Shown in pieces: positions 9,559 to 19,280 of a stretch of 31,111 bases of DNA (positions within the stretch are counted from its first letter, which is position 1; each line of letters begins with the position of its first letter). The DNA comes from Xenorhabdus eapokensis (GTDB lineage: Bacteria; Pseudomonadota; Gammaproteobacteria; Enterobacterales; Enterobacteriaceae): NCBI RefSeq assembly GCF_001908105.1, contig NZ_MKGQ01000010.1:108836-139946 (forward strand), read 5' to 3'. A model generated the notes under the pieces. The model was not told the origin of the DNA. It searched no databases and saw only the letters and a program-made list of their open reading frames with translations. A program made the position numbers and the translations under genes.

Positions 9559-10560
9559 TTAGCGGTTGGCGACTTTTGCTTTCAGCGCCTGTTTTTCTGC
9601 TTCACTAAGGAATGCTGTTGCTAATCCATTAATCTGCGCCTGTCGGATCTGCGCTGGAGACAGTCCTGCTGCTGGCGCAGCAACATTATATTCATGGCGA
9701 ATTTCAACGCCTTCTACTGCCGGATCATCTGTATTGATTGATGCCAAAATACCGTGCTCAAGGAATTGTTTTAGCGGGTGAGCAGGCAAGGAACTGACTG
9801 TGCTGGTTTGCACGTTTGATGTCAGGCAGGATTCAATACCGATGCCATGTGCAGCCAAATAATCCATTAGGGTTGGATCAGTAATTGCTTTAACGCCATG
9901 TCCAATACGCGTTGCGCCCAATTCACGAATGGCGTGCCAGATGCTTTCTGCACCTGCGGCTTCACCTGCATGTACACTGATATGCCAGCCCGCATCGCGC
10001 GCTCGGATAAAGTGTTGTTCAAAGAGATGTCCTGGGAAACCTAACTCATCGCCAGCCAGATCTAATGCGGTGATATGTTGTTTATGGGCAAGAAGTCCAG
10101 CAAGTTCTTCGGTGCAAGCTTTTTCCCCAAATGTTCTACTGAGGATACCAATTAAACGGATCTGGATATCATGTTGCTGGCTCGCTGAGTGAATGCCATC
10201 GATCACGGCTTCCACGACGCCTTCAACAGGAAGCTGATGTTTCATAGCCATGTAATATGGGGAGAAACGCAGTTCAGCATAATCAAGACCGGCATTGACC
10301 GCATCTTCAACGTTTTCAATGGCAACTCTGCGACACGCTTCTAAATCGGCAAGAACAGTCACGCCCCAGTCCAATTTTTGCAGAAAGCTGACAAGGTTAG
10401 GTTCATTTTCAATGATTTGGACATGGGGACGTAATGCTTCCAGCTCATAAGCTGGGAGTGGGATATTATGTTGACGAGCAAGATCCAAAATAGTTTTAGG
10501 ACGGATATTACCGTCAAGGTGACGGTGTAGATCAGTGAGTGGAAGCTGTATGTCAATCAT
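9559..10560 (-). CDS. add: Adenosine deaminase
   Basis: Zinc hydrolase converting adenosine (and deoxyadenosine) to inosine in purine salvage, 333 residues, equal to E. coli. Zinc ligands His12 and His14 are in DLHRHLDG. The SVHAGEAAG motif holds the next zinc ligand and catalytic glutamate, and SINTDDP carries the metal-binding and active-site aspartates. I start at [17 protein letters not shown], preceded on the minus strand by AAGAAGGATAAGAAA; the longer reading would run through the upstream terminator. A terminator separates it from ydgA, so it probably has its own promoter in the TATATAAAT-rich stretch at 10565-10598. Confidence 0.96.
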   Translation of the reverse strand: MIDIQLPLTDLHRHLDGNIRPKTILDLARQHNIPLPAYELEALRPHVQIIENEPNLVSFLQKLDWGVTVLADLEACRRVAIENVEDAVNAGLDYAELRFSPYYMAMKHQLPVEGVVEAVIDGIHSASQQHDIQIRLIGILSRTFGEKACTEELAGLLAHKQHITALDLAGDELGFPGHLFEQHFIRARDAGWHISVHAGEAAGAESIWHAIRELGATRIGHGVKAITDPTLMDYLAAHGIGIESCLTSNVQTSTVSSLPAHPLKQFLEHGILASINTDDPAVEGVEIRHEYNVAAPAAGLSPAQIRQAQINGLATAFLSEAEKQALKAKVANR

Positions 10561-10598
10561 TTTCTTATCCTTCTTATTAAATTTATATATACAAAAAA

Positions 10599-10621
10599 GC
10601 CAGCCAATGTTGTTGACTGGC
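10599..10621 (-). terminator. intrinsic terminator of ydgA
   Basis: GCCAGCCAA (10599-10607) pairs with TTGACTGGC (10613-10621), one mismatch, 5-base loop. On the minus strand it is followed by TTTTTTGTATA. It lies 15 bases past the ydgA stop. Confidence 0.85.
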
Positions 10622-10636
10622 AAAAAAGTGAAAGCA

Positions 10637-12100
10637 CTATTCTACAAGGCCATTATCAAGCAGGAATTGATGTAAGTTGGACTCTTGGTTGTTTAATTTG
10701 ACTTTATCATTGGCGTAATGGAAGTTAAGACCAATGATACCATCTTTATCAGTAAGGATTTTGTATTTAACTCCTCCTAGAGTAATCATATTAACTTGTT
10801 GTTCTGCTTGTGCTTCTGCGGTCGCTTTATCCTTACCATCTAGCATCGCTGACTGCGCAATAGATTCTATCAGCATGGCTTTCGGTACATTAACATGCAA
10901 GGACAACTCTTGAATCAGAGTACGAACCATTTCTTCCGGTTCCATCAGTTGCAATGCACTTTTATCTTCTGGAATATTTTGTAAGGAAAGTTTGAAATCT
11001 ACTGAACTCTCGCCTTTGCTATTTTTCCAACTAAAAGGAGAAATGCTGAATTGTGGATTGTTATTCAGAAGGAGATGTAAATTACTGAGAATTGCTAAGG
11101 AGGTCATATCATCAGATGCTTCATTCGTAGCCAAAGCTTCTTTTGCCGCATCATTATAGGCTTGGGTAAATTTACGTGCAGACTGGCCATCCAGTTTTTC
11201 CATGCCCAGAGCTAACTTACCAGAACCAAAATCTATATCTTTAATCTTGACACCATCAATGCTATAAGCGATTTTGATGTTCAGATTGTCTTTATCCTCA
11301 CCTAAATTGGATGTCACTTTTATCCCTTTAAGAGAGACATTTGGCTCATTAGGAATTCCATTCATGCTGAATTCGCCAATGCTGTAGCGTTGATCTCCGG
11401 TATAGATATCAAATTTACCTTTTTTATTATCTGATTTAAAATCAATGTCTTTAAGTGCAATGGTCTCTTTTTTGATAGGATCACTGAAAGAGAGTTCATC
11501 ACTTTTGACTGTGAATGAAAGTTCACTCAAATCATGATTAATGTCGGCACTGATTTTTGCTCCTGAGAATGATAGAACCCGTTGGTCACCATTTTCTTTA
11601 GTTTCCGTATGGTTAATAGGGATCAGGTCAATGTTAGCAGAGAGTGAGCGGCCATAACTGACTTTCGCATCTAAGTTAAACAGTGATTTTTCGTTTGTGA
11701 AATTAAATAGTGTTTTTAGTGCATCATTTTTTTCAAGTTCTGCGTGAATAGAGGCCATTTGAGGTATCAGGTTAAATGCCTTCAGGTTAGTCATGGGAAA
11801 TGGCCCATGATCGATCGTCGATTTTAAAATGATTTCTTCATTTGGCGGAATGTCGGCATTTTTTACACCATTTTTGATGGTTAGGATCAAGCGGACATCA
11901 GAGCTGAAAATACCTCGTTTGAAATCTTTTGCTTGCCATTCTATGCCACTTTCAGGAAACGATTTGTCCAGTTCAGTGTTTGCCTTTTTTACAAAGCTAT
12001 CTAAACGATCTTCAAGTTTCTTACCTGTATACCATGATGCTCCTGTCCATACAGCACCCAGAGCAACCACAATGCTTACTGCAACTAACGATTTTTTCAT
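10637..12100 (-). CDS. ydgA: DUF945-family protein YdgA
   Basis: Envelope protein of unknown molecular function, 487 residues (E. coli about 502). An N-terminal signal anchor ([29 protein letters not shown]) is followed by a long beta-rich extracytoplasmic domain. It shares with E. coli YdgA VDHGPFP (here IDHGPFPM), the NLIPQMASI segment and [12 protein letters not shown]. The minus-strand start has AAAGGATGGGA upstream. It lies downstream of manA with a 125-base AT-rich gap and no clear terminator, so co-transcription with manA is possible. Confidence 0.92.
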   Translation of the reverse strand: MKKSLVAVSIVVALGAVWTGASWYTGKKLEDRLDSFVKKANTELDKSFPESGIEWQAKDFKRGIFSSDVRLILTIKNGVKNADIPPNEEIILKSTIDHGPFPMTNLKAFNLIPQMASIHAELEKNDALKTLFNFTNEKSLFNLDAKVSYGRSLSANIDLIPINHTETKENGDQRVLSFSGAKISADINHDLSELSFTVKSDELSFSDPIKKETIALKDIDFKSDNKKGKFDIYTGDQRYSIGEFSMNGIPNEPNVSLKGIKVTSNLGEDKDNLNIKIAYSIDGVKIKDIDFGSGKLALGMEKLDGQSARKFTQAYNDAAKEALATNEASDDMTSLAILSNLHLLLNNNPQFSISPFSWKNSKGESSVDFKLSLQNIPEDKSALQLMEPEEMVRTLIQELSLHVNVPKAMLIESIAQSAMLDGKDKATAEAQAEQQVNMITLGGVKYKILTDKDGIIGLNFHYANDKVKLNNQESNLHQFLLDNGLVE

Positions 12101-12225
12101 GTAGAAATCCCATCCTTTTAACGCATATACATGGGCGTATTATGCATTTTGTATTTATGTCAAAGTTCACTGAAAATATGATTAACAATCAAATAAATAA
12201 TCATAACTATATGAATATAATAAAA

Positions 12226-13398
12226 TTAATTAAACACCTTGGCTATTCTCCCCTTACCATAAACAGTGACGTTTTTTTCGATAGCGGGCAAAAAGATTGA
12301 TTCGCCTGAGAGTAATTTCAACTGCTGCTTATCAGTGCTGATAACCGCTTGCCCTTCAACACAAAATAGAATTGATGCTGAATTATTTTCCAATGAGATT
12401 GGTTGTTCTGAAACAGAATAAACAGAAAAACAAAAATCATTAACAGGAACAGGGTAATTCAGCGCATCTTTTTCCTGTCTTGGCACGGTTAGCAAAGTAT
12501 CGACAGCTTTTGGAATAAAATCCAGATTAGACATTAATTCAGAAACATCAATATGCTTGCTGGTTAATCCGGCTCGCAATACATTGTCAGAATTAGCCAT
12601 AACTTCCAGGGCAACGCCGTCAAGGTAGGCATGCGGAGTGCGGGCATATAAAAACATCGCCTGACCGGATTCGAGTTCAACGATATTGAGTAAGAGCGGA
12701 GCAAACAGTCCATTATCATCGGGATAAAACGAGGTCATTTTTTTGATGGTATCCCACGGTTCGCCCTGATGACAGTTTAATGCTGACTTTAAGACTGACA
12801 TCGCCAAATGCTTTTGTTCGCCTTGCATATTCAATAACTGTGAAAACAAGAACGACAGATTTTGTTCAGTTGGTTGCTGGAGGAATGTTTGAATATCTGG
12901 ATGTGCAGCAGAAACATAATCCAATAATTGCGTGATCTCAGATAAAGGCCTAAAAGCATTCATGGCCTTGAACGGTGTCAGCGCATAGACCAGTTCAGGT
13001 TTGTGGTTATCGTCTTTATAGTTGCGTTGTGCTGAATCTAACGGTATCCCTTGAGCATTTTCTTTGGCAAAACCTATTTCTGCTGATTTCTTATCAGGAT
13101 GCACTTGAATAGATAATGGCTGAGCTGCACACAATACCTTGAACAAGAAAGGTAACCGCTGGAATTGTTGAGTCACTTTTTTTCCAAGGTATTTTTCTGG
13201 TTCTTTATCGATCAAAGTATTCAAGGCAATAGTTTCACCCGTTTTAGGATCCGTTACCAGCGAACTACATTTTGGATGTGCTCCCATCCATAGTTCTGCC
13301 ATTGGCTGATTATCGGGGTTCTCGATACCATAAATATCCGTCAGAGCGGTTTTACTTCCCCAGTCATAATGTTGAACTTTGTTGGTCATTTTCAGCAT
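12226..13398 (-). CDS. manA: Mannose-6-phosphate isomerase (class I)
   Basis: Zinc enzyme interconverting mannose-6-P and fructose-6-P, 390 residues (E. coli 391). Zinc-site segments are LSIQVHPDKKSAEIGFAKEN, HKPELVYALTPF and TPHAYLDGVALEVMANSDNVLRAGLT. I start at MLKMTNKVQHYDWGSKTAL (13398), which aligns residue for residue with the E. coli N-terminus and has AGGAA eight bases upstream. An upstream in-frame ATG at 13449 adds 17 unrelated residues. It is divergent from fumC across about 170 bases. E. coli has fumA between manA and fumC; here fumA is absent. Confidence 0.96.
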   Translation of the reverse strand: MLKMTNKVQHYDWGSKTALTDIYGIENPDNQPMAELWMGAHPKCSSLVTDPKTGETIALNTLIDKEPEKYLGKKVTQQFQRLPFLFKVLCAAQPLSIQVHPDKKSAEIGFAKENAQGIPLDSAQRNYKDDNHKPELVYALTPFKAMNAFRPLSEITQLLDYVSAAHPDIQTFLQQPTEQNLSFLFSQLLNMQGEQKHLAMSVLKSALNCHQGEPWDTIKKMTSFYPDDNGLFAPLLLNIVELESGQAMFLYARTPHAYLDGVALEVMANSDNVLRAGLTSKHIDVSELMSNLDFIPKAVDTLLTVPRQEKDALNYPVPVNDFCFSVYSVSEQPISLENNSASILFCVEGQAVISTDKQQLKLLSGESIFLPAIEKNVTVYGKGRIAKVFN

Positions 13399-13570
13399 GG
13401 CGGAATTTCCTATAATAAAAACTAACTTATTTATATGACAACAATACAATAAACACGGTTAGGTCGCATTATCGATAATGAATTTATGGCATGATAAAAG
13501 AATGCCGACTAATTTATCTGCAAAGTTTGTTCCGGCGTGTTCAATTATTCTGTGTGCTAAGGAGATAGTA

Positions 13571-14965
13571 ATGGCAGCCACTCGCATTGAAAAAGACTCA
13601 ATGGGACCTATCGAAGTACCTGCTGACCAATTATGGGGGGCGCAAACTCAGCGCTCACTGGAGCATTTCCGCATTTCTCAGGAAAAAATGCCTGTTGCAT
13701 TGATTCATGCCCTGGCATTGACTAAACAAGCAGCGGCCAGCGTTAATATGGACCTAGGCCTTCTGCCTCAAGAACGTGGCGAAGCAATTATCGCTGCGGC
13801 GAAAGAGGTGTTGGAAGGTAAACATCCAACAGAATTCCCTCTTGCTATCTGGCAGACTGGTTCGGGAACCCAAAGCAACATGAACATGAATGAAGTGTTG
13901 GCGAACCGTGGTAGTGAGATCCTTGGGGGTAAAAGGGGCAATGAACGCCTGATTCACCCTAATGATGATGTTAACAAAAGCCAAAGCTCTAATGACGTTT
14001 TCCCAACAGCCATGCATGTTGCAGCAGTCACTGCATTACGTGAGCATCTATTACCAGAGTTAAAAATATTACAAAAGACTCTGGCAGATAAAGCGGAAGC
14101 ATTTAAAGATATCGTAAAAATTGGTCGTACTCACTTACAAGATGCAACTCCATTGACCTTAGGCCAAGAGGTTTCCGGCTGGGCAGCTATGTTGACGCAT
14201 AACCTAAAACACATTGAAGATAGTATTCCTCATGTGTGTGAACTGGCACTGGGTGGTACTGCGGTAGGAACTGGTCTGAATACTCATCCTGAATATGCTG
14301 TTCGTGTTGCGCAGAAAATTGCTGAATTATCTGGTCATCCTTTTGTCACTTCGCCGAATAAATTTGAATCCCTGGCAACTTGCGACGCACTGGTTCACTC
14401 ACACGGTGCACTGAAAGGTTTGGCTGCATCATTGATGAAAATTGCTAACGATGTTCGTTGGTTGGCTTCTGGCCCTCGTTGTGGTATTGGTGAAATTTCC
14501 ATTCCTGAAAATGAGCCAGGCAGCTCCATTATGCCAGGCAAAGTGAACCCAACCCAATGTGAAGCGATGACCATGTTATGTGCCCAGGTTATGGGTAACG
14601 ATGTGGCGATCAATATTGGTGGTTTGTCTGGTAACTTTGAACTGAACGTATTCCGCCCTATGGTTATTGATAACTTCCTGCAATCCATTCGATTGCTGGC
14701 GGATGGCATGCGTAGTTTCAATGAGCACTGCGCTATTGGTATTGAACCTAACCGTGATCGCATCACCCAATTGCTGAATGAATCACTGATGCTGGTAACG
14801 GCATTAAATACTCATATCGGTTATGATAAGGCTGCTGAAATTGCTAAAAAAGCACATAAAGAGGGCCTGACTCTGAAACAGTCAGCTCTCCAGTTAGGCT
14901 ATTTAACTGAAGTTGAATTCGATGAGTGGGTTCGTCCAGAAGATATGGTTGGCAGCATGAAATAA
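13571..14965 (+). CDS. fumC: Fumarate hydratase class II
   Basis: Iron-free, oxidation-resistant fumarase converting fumarate to malate, 464 residues (E. coli 467). Present are [14 protein letters not shown], the catalytic-His motif [16 protein letters not shown], and the superfamily signature [11 protein letters not shown] with the flexible-loop serines. I start at [19 protein letters not shown] (13571), with strong AAGGAG seven bases upstream; the frame is open 31 codons further up but without family match. It ends in a strong terminator shared with tus. Confidence 0.97.
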   Translation: MAATRIEKDSMGPIEVPADQLWGAQTQRSLEHFRISQEKMPVALIHALALTKQAAASVNMDLGLLPQERGEAIIAAAKEVLEGKHPTEFPLAIWQTGSGTQSNMNMNEVLANRGSEILGGKRGNERLIHPNDDVNKSQSSNDVFPTAMHVAAVTALREHLLPELKILQKTLADKAEAFKDIVKIGRTHLQDATPLTLGQEVSGWAAMLTHNLKHIEDSIPHVCELALGGTAVGTGLNTHPEYAVRVAQKIAELSGHPFVTSPNKFESLATCDALVHSHGALKGLAASLMKIANDVRWLASGPRCGIGEISIPENEPGSSIMPGKVNPTQCEAMTMLCAQVMGNDVAINIGGLSGNFELNVFRPMVIDNFLQSIRLLADGMRSFNEHCAIGIEPNRDRITQLLNESLMLVTALNTHIGYDKAAEIAKKAHKEGLTLKQSALQLGYLTEVEFDEWVRPEDMVGSMK

Positions 14966-14988
14966 TGCTTGTGATATAAGCAAAAACG

Positions 14989-15023
14989 CAAAAAAACCGG
15001 AGTAAGGGTTCTCCGGTTTTTTT
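14989..15023. terminator. bidirectional intrinsic terminator between fumC and tus
   Basis: CCGGAG (14997-15002) pairs with CTCCGG (15011-15016) around an 8-base loop. It is flanked by an A-run before and a T-run after, which also pair, giving U-tails on both strands. It serves fumC rightward and tus leftward. Confidence 0.93.
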
Positions 15024-15028
15024 ATACC

Positions 15029-15955
15029 TTAAATTTCTTTGTAAAGATGTAAACGAGGAATAACCAATTCAAGTGGCTTTGCTTTGGGTTTATGTTTATG
15101 TTTGATTGTGTTGACATTGTAGTTAGGCAAGGTGCCGATTTTGGGCTTGGTTTCACTATCTTCGGTGTAAAAAACAATTAAAGGAACTGGACAGGCATAT
15201 TGAACTTGCTTCTGTATTTCTGAATACCATACACGGGTAATAGGTTGTACTTTTACTGGCCGTTTTATTTTTAATACCACATCATCGGGTAATTTTTGAA
15301 TATCTGTGATCTCTAATGCTACCAATGCTGCCCATTGATCGCTGGAATAGGGTGGGACTGCTCTTCCGGCATTGTAACTTTTTTCCAGCCTTTCCAGAAT
15401 TTGTTGCTTGGTGACTCTATTAATAATGTTCTTATTCGCCCATCCAAAATTAATGGAGTCAGGTTCCAATAGGGGAGTGATAGTACGATAGGCATTTAGG
15501 GTAATAAGGCCGCGTAAATGGTCGTGAACAAATTCAAATCGTTGTTCTTTGCTGACACCTGATTCTTTGGTAACGATATTTTCTAACTCTACTTTTAATT
15601 GGTTTACTTCATTAATGACTTTCATTGCTTCTTGATATTGCTGGTGGTTTACAGAAAAACACAAGGCACCTGGCAAACGGCTCGCCGCTTTACTACTGAT
15701 ATTAGGATTATTATGGTGTATGAAGAGCTTCTGGTAGAAGCATAAACCTACATTAAGTGCTTCGTTTCCTTGTAGTGGATTGACCATAATTTCGGTTATT
15801 TGTTCATGCTCTTCACCTTTTTCTATTTTCGGTAATTCAAATACCCGCGCATCAATAATTTGATAATTCATTAACAACTTAACCAATTCAGATAGTTTTT
15901 CTTCTTGTTTTTTAAAGGAAGTTGTAAGTGATTCTATTGAAAAATACGTATTCAT
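15029..15955 (-). CDS. tus: DNA replication terminus site-binding protein Tus
   Basis: Monomeric DNA-binding protein that sits on Ter sites and stops replication forks from one side, 308 residues (E. coli 309). The start MNTYFSIESLTTSF aligns position by position with E. coli. Phe140 and His144, part of the pocket that grips the flipped cytosine in the locked complex, are conserved at the same numbers (RFEFVHDHLRGLITLNAY). LKIKRPVKVQPI.RVWY and the tail LVIPRLHLY are diagnostic. The Ter site over its promoter implies autorepression as in E. coli. The Shine-Dalgarno is weak (GAGAAC), fitting a low-abundance protein. Confidence 0.97.
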   Translation of the reverse strand: MNTYFSIESLTTSFKKQEEKLSELVKLLMNYQIIDARVFELPKIEKGEEHEQITEIMVNPLQGNEALNVGLCFYQKLFIHHNNPNISSKAASRLPGALCFSVNHQQYQEAMKVINEVNQLKVELENIVTKESGVSKEQRFEFVHDHLRGLITLNAYRTITPLLEPDSINFGWANKNIINRVTKQQILERLEKSYNAGRAVPPYSSDQWAALVALEITDIQKLPDDVVLKIKRPVKVQPITRVWYSEIQKQVQYACPVPLIVFYTEDSETKPKIGTLPNYNVNTIKHKHKPKAKPLELVIPRLHLYKEI

Positions 15956-15976
15956 GATTGTTCTCAACTGTTGTCG

Positions 15977-16010
15977 ACTATACGTAACCTTATTTAGTTA
16001 CAACATACTT
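15977..16010 (-). promoter_or_regulatory. Ter site overlapping the tus promoter
   Basis: The minus strand at 16010-15993 reads AAGTATGTTGTAACTAAA, a perfect Ter core identical to the site at 242-259. A -10-like TATAGT lies at 15982-15977, 21 bases before the tus ATG, and its -35 region falls within Ter. Tus binding would therefore occlude its own promoter. The fork-blocking face is towards higher coordinates, so leftward forks stop here. Confidence 0.92.
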
Positions 16011-16130
16011 TAATATAAAACAACCCCCAAAAAATATCTACCACATACTTCAAAAGCTAACTAAAAGAGAAAATGGCTATTGCGAAATAATTTAGCATTG
16101 TGATAAAAAATTAATAACACGTTAATTGAA

Positions 16131-16150
16131 AATCAGATGATCATCTGATT
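16131..16150. promoter_or_regulatory. perfect 20-bp palindrome, possible operator
   Basis: The half-site AATCAGATGA is followed immediately by its exact reverse complement, with no spacer. It lies 34 bases upstream of the regulator starting at 16184 and could be its autoregulatory operator. No T-run follows, so it is not an obvious terminator. Function is inferred from position only. Confidence 0.45.
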
Positions 16151-16183
16151 GATAGAGTGGGTCATACACTAAGGTCGTTAAAT

Positions 16184-16816
16184 ATGAAAAGATTAGTTAA
16201 ACCATTGAATTCCTTTAAAAAGGTCATGGATACATTATTACCATACTCTGAATTAATCACGACCGATTTATCAACACAAGGAAAACTAATTAAAATAGAG
16301 AGTGAATTTGCTAAGTTTTTTTTGTTAGAACAAGGATATGTCAATATACGCAGAATTAACGATAACTTAATCATTGCTACGCTTTTTTCACCTTACTTAA
16401 TCGGTTTATCTTTCTATTCCGGAGCCGAAATTTATTACTCCATTGAAATAGGGGAAAATTGTAAAATTTATCAAATTCCTAGAGTTAGTGCATTAAATGC
16501 TATAAAGAAGCATGATCTCTATAGAGAATGGATGAGGATAATTTCCTATAAAATATCTTTCTTATATGCCAGAGATATTAGCCTCTTTCGTCATGGCAAT
16601 AAAGAAGTTGTATGCAGTTTGTTATCTCGCCTGATGACCTTGCCGGAAGAATTCCGAGAAAATATTACGGCAATTAAATATATAGAGCAAAGATGCACTC
16701 TTTCACGCAGTTGTATACAGCGAGTGCTATTCGCTCTAAAAAAGGAAGGATGTATAGAAATTATTGATGGATATTTAACAAAAGTTTTAGTGTTACCGAC
16801 TGAATCCTATTATTAA
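16184..16816 (+). CDS. CRP-like winged-helix regulator, YaiV/IprA family
   Basis: Probable transcription regulator of 210 residues. The N-terminal half resembles a degenerate cyclic-nucleotide-binding fold (roughly 20-110). The C-terminal part holds a winged helix (IEQRCTLSRSCIQRVLFALKKEGCIEI, then DGYLTKV). The pattern 'KPLNSFKK' at the start and 'YI.QR...SRS...VL.AL.K...IE' match E. coli YaiV (IprA), known from work on peroxide resistance. The cNMP-binding residues of Crp are not visible. I start at ATG 16184 with AAGG ten bases upstream; a GTG at 16157 is possible. It is flanked by tus and ynfM, an unusual location relative to E. coli. Confidence 0.8.
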   Translation: MKRLVKPLNSFKKVMDTLLPYSELITTDLSTQGKLIKIESEFAKFFLLEQGYVNIRRINDNLIIATLFSPYLIGLSFYSGAEIYYSIEIGENCKIYQIPRVSALNAIKKHDLYREWMRIISYKISFLYARDISLFRHGNKEVVCSLLSRLMTLPEEFRENITAIKYIEQRCTLSRSCIQRVLFALKKEGCIEIIDGYLTKVLVLPTESYY

Positions 16817-16883
16817 AACAAGATATCGCAGGCATCAGATAAGCAATGAATAATTCAGATTATTTAAATGTACTCATTAAAAA

Positions 16884-16919
16884 GCCGACATTCATGATAT
16901 GGTTCAATAGGATGTCGGC
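16884..16919. terminator. bidirectional terminator between the YaiV-like gene and ynfM
   Basis: GCCGACAT (16884-16891) pairs with ATGTCGGC (16912-16919) across a 20-base loop. On the minus strand the stem is followed by TTTTTAATG, and on the plus strand by AATCTTGTTTTATTATTTT. It is well placed for both convergent genes. Confidence 0.75.
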
Positions 16920-16931
16920 AATCTTGTTTTA

Positions 16932-18206
16932 TTATTTTGGTAATTTATTGAGTTTTAAGCCTACATAAAGAGCAATAAGTGTTAGTAATGAAATAAAGGC
17001 GACAACACCGTTCCATGCAAAATAGAACCAGAATATTCCACCTAATGTCCCCGCAATACTGGAACCAGAGTAATAACAGAACAAATAGAGTGATGAGGCT
17101 TGTGCTTTTGCTCGCTTGGCTCTTTGTCCTATCCATCCACTAGCAACTGCATGGGCAGCAAAAAAGCCTGTTGTCAGTATCATTACCCCCAGCATTATTG
17201 CCCAGATAGGGGAAAATAGAGTGATTATGCAACCAATCAGCATCATACCAATAGCTGCTAATAATATTTTTCCTCTCCCATGCTTGCTTGTTAGTCCCCC
17301 AGCTTTGGTTGCACTGTAAGTTCCTGTTAAATAGACAATAGATAACAAACCAACAATAGTCTGGCTTAAATGATAAGGTGTTTCTAATAATCGATAACCA
17401 ATGTAGTTAAACATGGTGACAAAACTTCCCATAAGCAAAAAAGCTTCAGCAAATAGTAAGGGAAGACCTTGATCACGGAAGTGCAGCTTCAAATTGATGA
17501 GTAATGATTTAGGTTTTAATGAGCTGGATTTAAAATGCCTGGATTCCGGTAACATCTTCCAAAATGCAATGGCGGAGATTAAGGCAAATGTACCCAGTAA
17601 GATAACAGCGATCCGCCATGAATGATGATCAGCAATTATACCCGTGATCAAACGTCCACTCATTCCTCCTATTGAATTACCGCTAATATAGAGGCCGATA
17701 GATAAGGCGACATAACTGGGATGGATCTCTTCACTTAAATAAGTCATCGCAACAGCGGCAACGCCACTTAATGATAAACCCACTAGTGCACGCATAAACA
17801 AAATTCCGTGCCAGCTTGTTACGACAGAACTTAAGAGAGTAAAAATGGCGGCGGCAATAAGTGATATCACCATGACATTTTTACGGCCAAGTGCATCGGA
17901 TAGAGGGCCTGTTATTAATAGACCGAGGGATAACATCCCAGTGGAAAGTGACAGAGCCAAGCTACTATTAGCTGGTGAGATCTTAAATTCATCTGACAAA
18001 ATCGGCAAAATGGGTTGAACAAAATAGAGCAGTGCAAACGTTGCCAACCCAACGGCAAAGAATGAAAGAGTGACTCGCAGGTATACAGCATCTTCACGTT
18101 GAATGTAGTGCTGTTTACTTTTGTATCCTTGATTGCTCGTGTTTTCAACATCTCTTTCGACGCCAGAAACTGCTGATTTTTCACTGACGCTTTGGATTGT
18201 ATTCAC
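16932..18206 (-). CDS. ynfM: MFS transporter YnfM
   Basis: Twelve-helix major-facilitator inner-membrane exporter, 424 residues (E. coli YnfM about 417). After a polar N-terminus of about 45 residues, LATFALLYFVQPILPILSDEF opens the first helix. The family loop GPLSDALGRKNVM lies between helices 2 and 3. YLSEEIHPSYVALSIGLYISGNSIGGMSGR is nearly identical to E. coli. Substrate unknown, although relatives export sugars or drugs. It is divergent from ynfL, the LysR gene that presumably controls it. Confidence 0.93.
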   Translation of the reverse strand: MNTIQSVSEKSAVSGVERDVENTSNQGYKSKQHYIQREDAVYLRVTLSFFAVGLATFALLYFVQPILPILSDEFKISPANSSLALSLSTGMLSLGLLITGPLSDALGRKNVMVISLIAAAIFTLLSSVVTSWHGILFMRALVGLSLSGVAAVAMTYLSEEIHPSYVALSIGLYISGNSIGGMSGRLITGIIADHHSWRIAVILLGTFALISAIAFWKMLPESRHFKSSSLKPKSLLINLKLHFRDQGLPLLFAEAFLLMGSFVTMFNYIGYRLLETPYHLSQTIVGLLSIVYLTGTYSATKAGGLTSKHGRGKILLAAIGMMLIGCIITLFSPIWAIMLGVMILTTGFFAAHAVASGWIGQRAKRAKAQASSLYLFCYYSGSSIAGTLGGIFWFYFAWNGVVAFISLLTLIALYVGLKLNKLPK

Positions 18207-18242
18207 GCTACTTCCTTATCTATGTCAAACAAACGTTAATTA

Positions 18243-18275
18243 CTTGATGTAGATCAAGGATAGGAATTCATGAAT
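18243..18275. promoter_or_regulatory. candidate LysR operator in the ynfM/ynfL intergenic region
   Basis: CTTGAT-N4-ATCAAG (18243-18258) and the palindrome ATTCATGAAT (18266-18275) lie side by side in the 131-base divergent gap. LysR regulators usually bind T-N11-A dyads in such gaps. Both elements are short and the assignment is positional. Confidence 0.35.
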
Positions 18276-18337
18276 ATTTTGTCTAATATATTAATCATTC
18301 AAAATGATACTTTAAACATATCAATAGGTGATGAATA

Positions 18338-19258
18338 ATGACTACTAATATTGAACTCAGACACTTGCGTTACTTTATTGCTGTGGCAGAAGAGTTGCAT
18401 TTTGGGCGTGCAGCAGAACGATTGAATATTTCACAACCACCATTAAGTCAGCAAATCCAGGCGCTGGAAGCGAATATAAACGCCCAATTACTGGTGCGTA
18501 ATAACAGAAATGTCAATTTAACACCTGCCGGACATATGTTTCTTCAGGAAGCATATCAGATCATTTCTCAGGTTGATGCTGCGGCAACCAAAGCAGCCAG
18601 AATGCAACAAGGAGAACTAGGTGAGATCTCTATTGGCTTTACATCCACCGCGCCTTTTATGCGAAAAGTAGCGCTGAGTTTGCGTCAATTTCGAGAACGT
18701 TATCCTGATGTTGCTATTCATATGCATCAAATGAATACTAAACAGCAAATAGCGCCTTTGCAGACAGGCAGAATTGATATAGGAATTATGCGTAATACAT
18801 CATTGCCTGATAATCTGGAACATCAATTACTCTTTCGTGAGCGTTTTATGTTGGCAGTATATGATGATCATCCTCTGCTGAAATACGCTAATAAAGGTGT
18901 AAATTTGGAGATGCTATCTGATTATCCACTGGTGTTTTTTGAGCGTGATGTAGGAACAGCGCTGTATGATGAAATTATTTCCCTATTAGCGAATGTAGGC
19001 GTAGTTCCGACGATTTCTCAGGAAGCGGGAGAAGCAATGACAATATTAGGGTTAGTTGCTGCGGGGTTAGGGGTAAGCATTATGACTGAATCGTTTACCC
19101 GAATGAAATTGGATGGAGTTCAATATCTGCCTTTAGCAAACAATCCTGCTTATTCCGAAGTTTGGTTGGTTAAACATAAAAATTACAATAACAGCGCTGC
19201 GGCAAATCGATTAACACATCTTTTGATTTCCAATATTGTGGATGAAGCTAATAGATAA
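18338..19258 (+). CDS. ynfL: LysR-family transcriptional regulator YnfL
   Basis: LysR-type regulator of 306 residues. The N-terminal HTH reads FGRAAERLNISQPPLSQQIQALE (22-44), followed by the linker helix and a two-lobed periplasmic-binding-like effector domain. IGFTSTAPFMR, NTKQQIAPLQTGRIDIGIMRNT and GEAMTILGLVAAGLGVSI closely follow E. coli YnfL. The effector is unknown. It is divergent from ynfM; the pair is a conserved regulator/transporter arrangement. Confidence 0.94.
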   Translation: MTTNIELRHLRYFIAVAEELHFGRAAERLNISQPPLSQQIQALEANINAQLLVRNNRNVNLTPAGHMFLQEAYQIISQVDAAATKAARMQQGELGEISIGFTSTAPFMRKVALSLRQFRERYPDVAIHMHQMNTKQQIAPLQTGRIDIGIMRNTSLPDNLEHQLLFRERFMLAVYDDHPLLKYANKGVNLEMLSDYPLVFFERDVGTALYDEIISLLANVGVVPTISQEAGEAMTILGLVAAGLGVSIMTESFTRMKLDGVQYLPLANNPAYSEVWLVKHKNYNNSAAANRLTHLLISNIVDEANR

Positions 19259-19280
19259 AAATGTTCATCATAAGTAATAA

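Noticed and set aside
14395..14766. Long minus-strand open frame opposite fumC
   Set aside because: Lies wholly inside fumC, lacks family-like content and is explained by codon structure of the real gene on the other strand.
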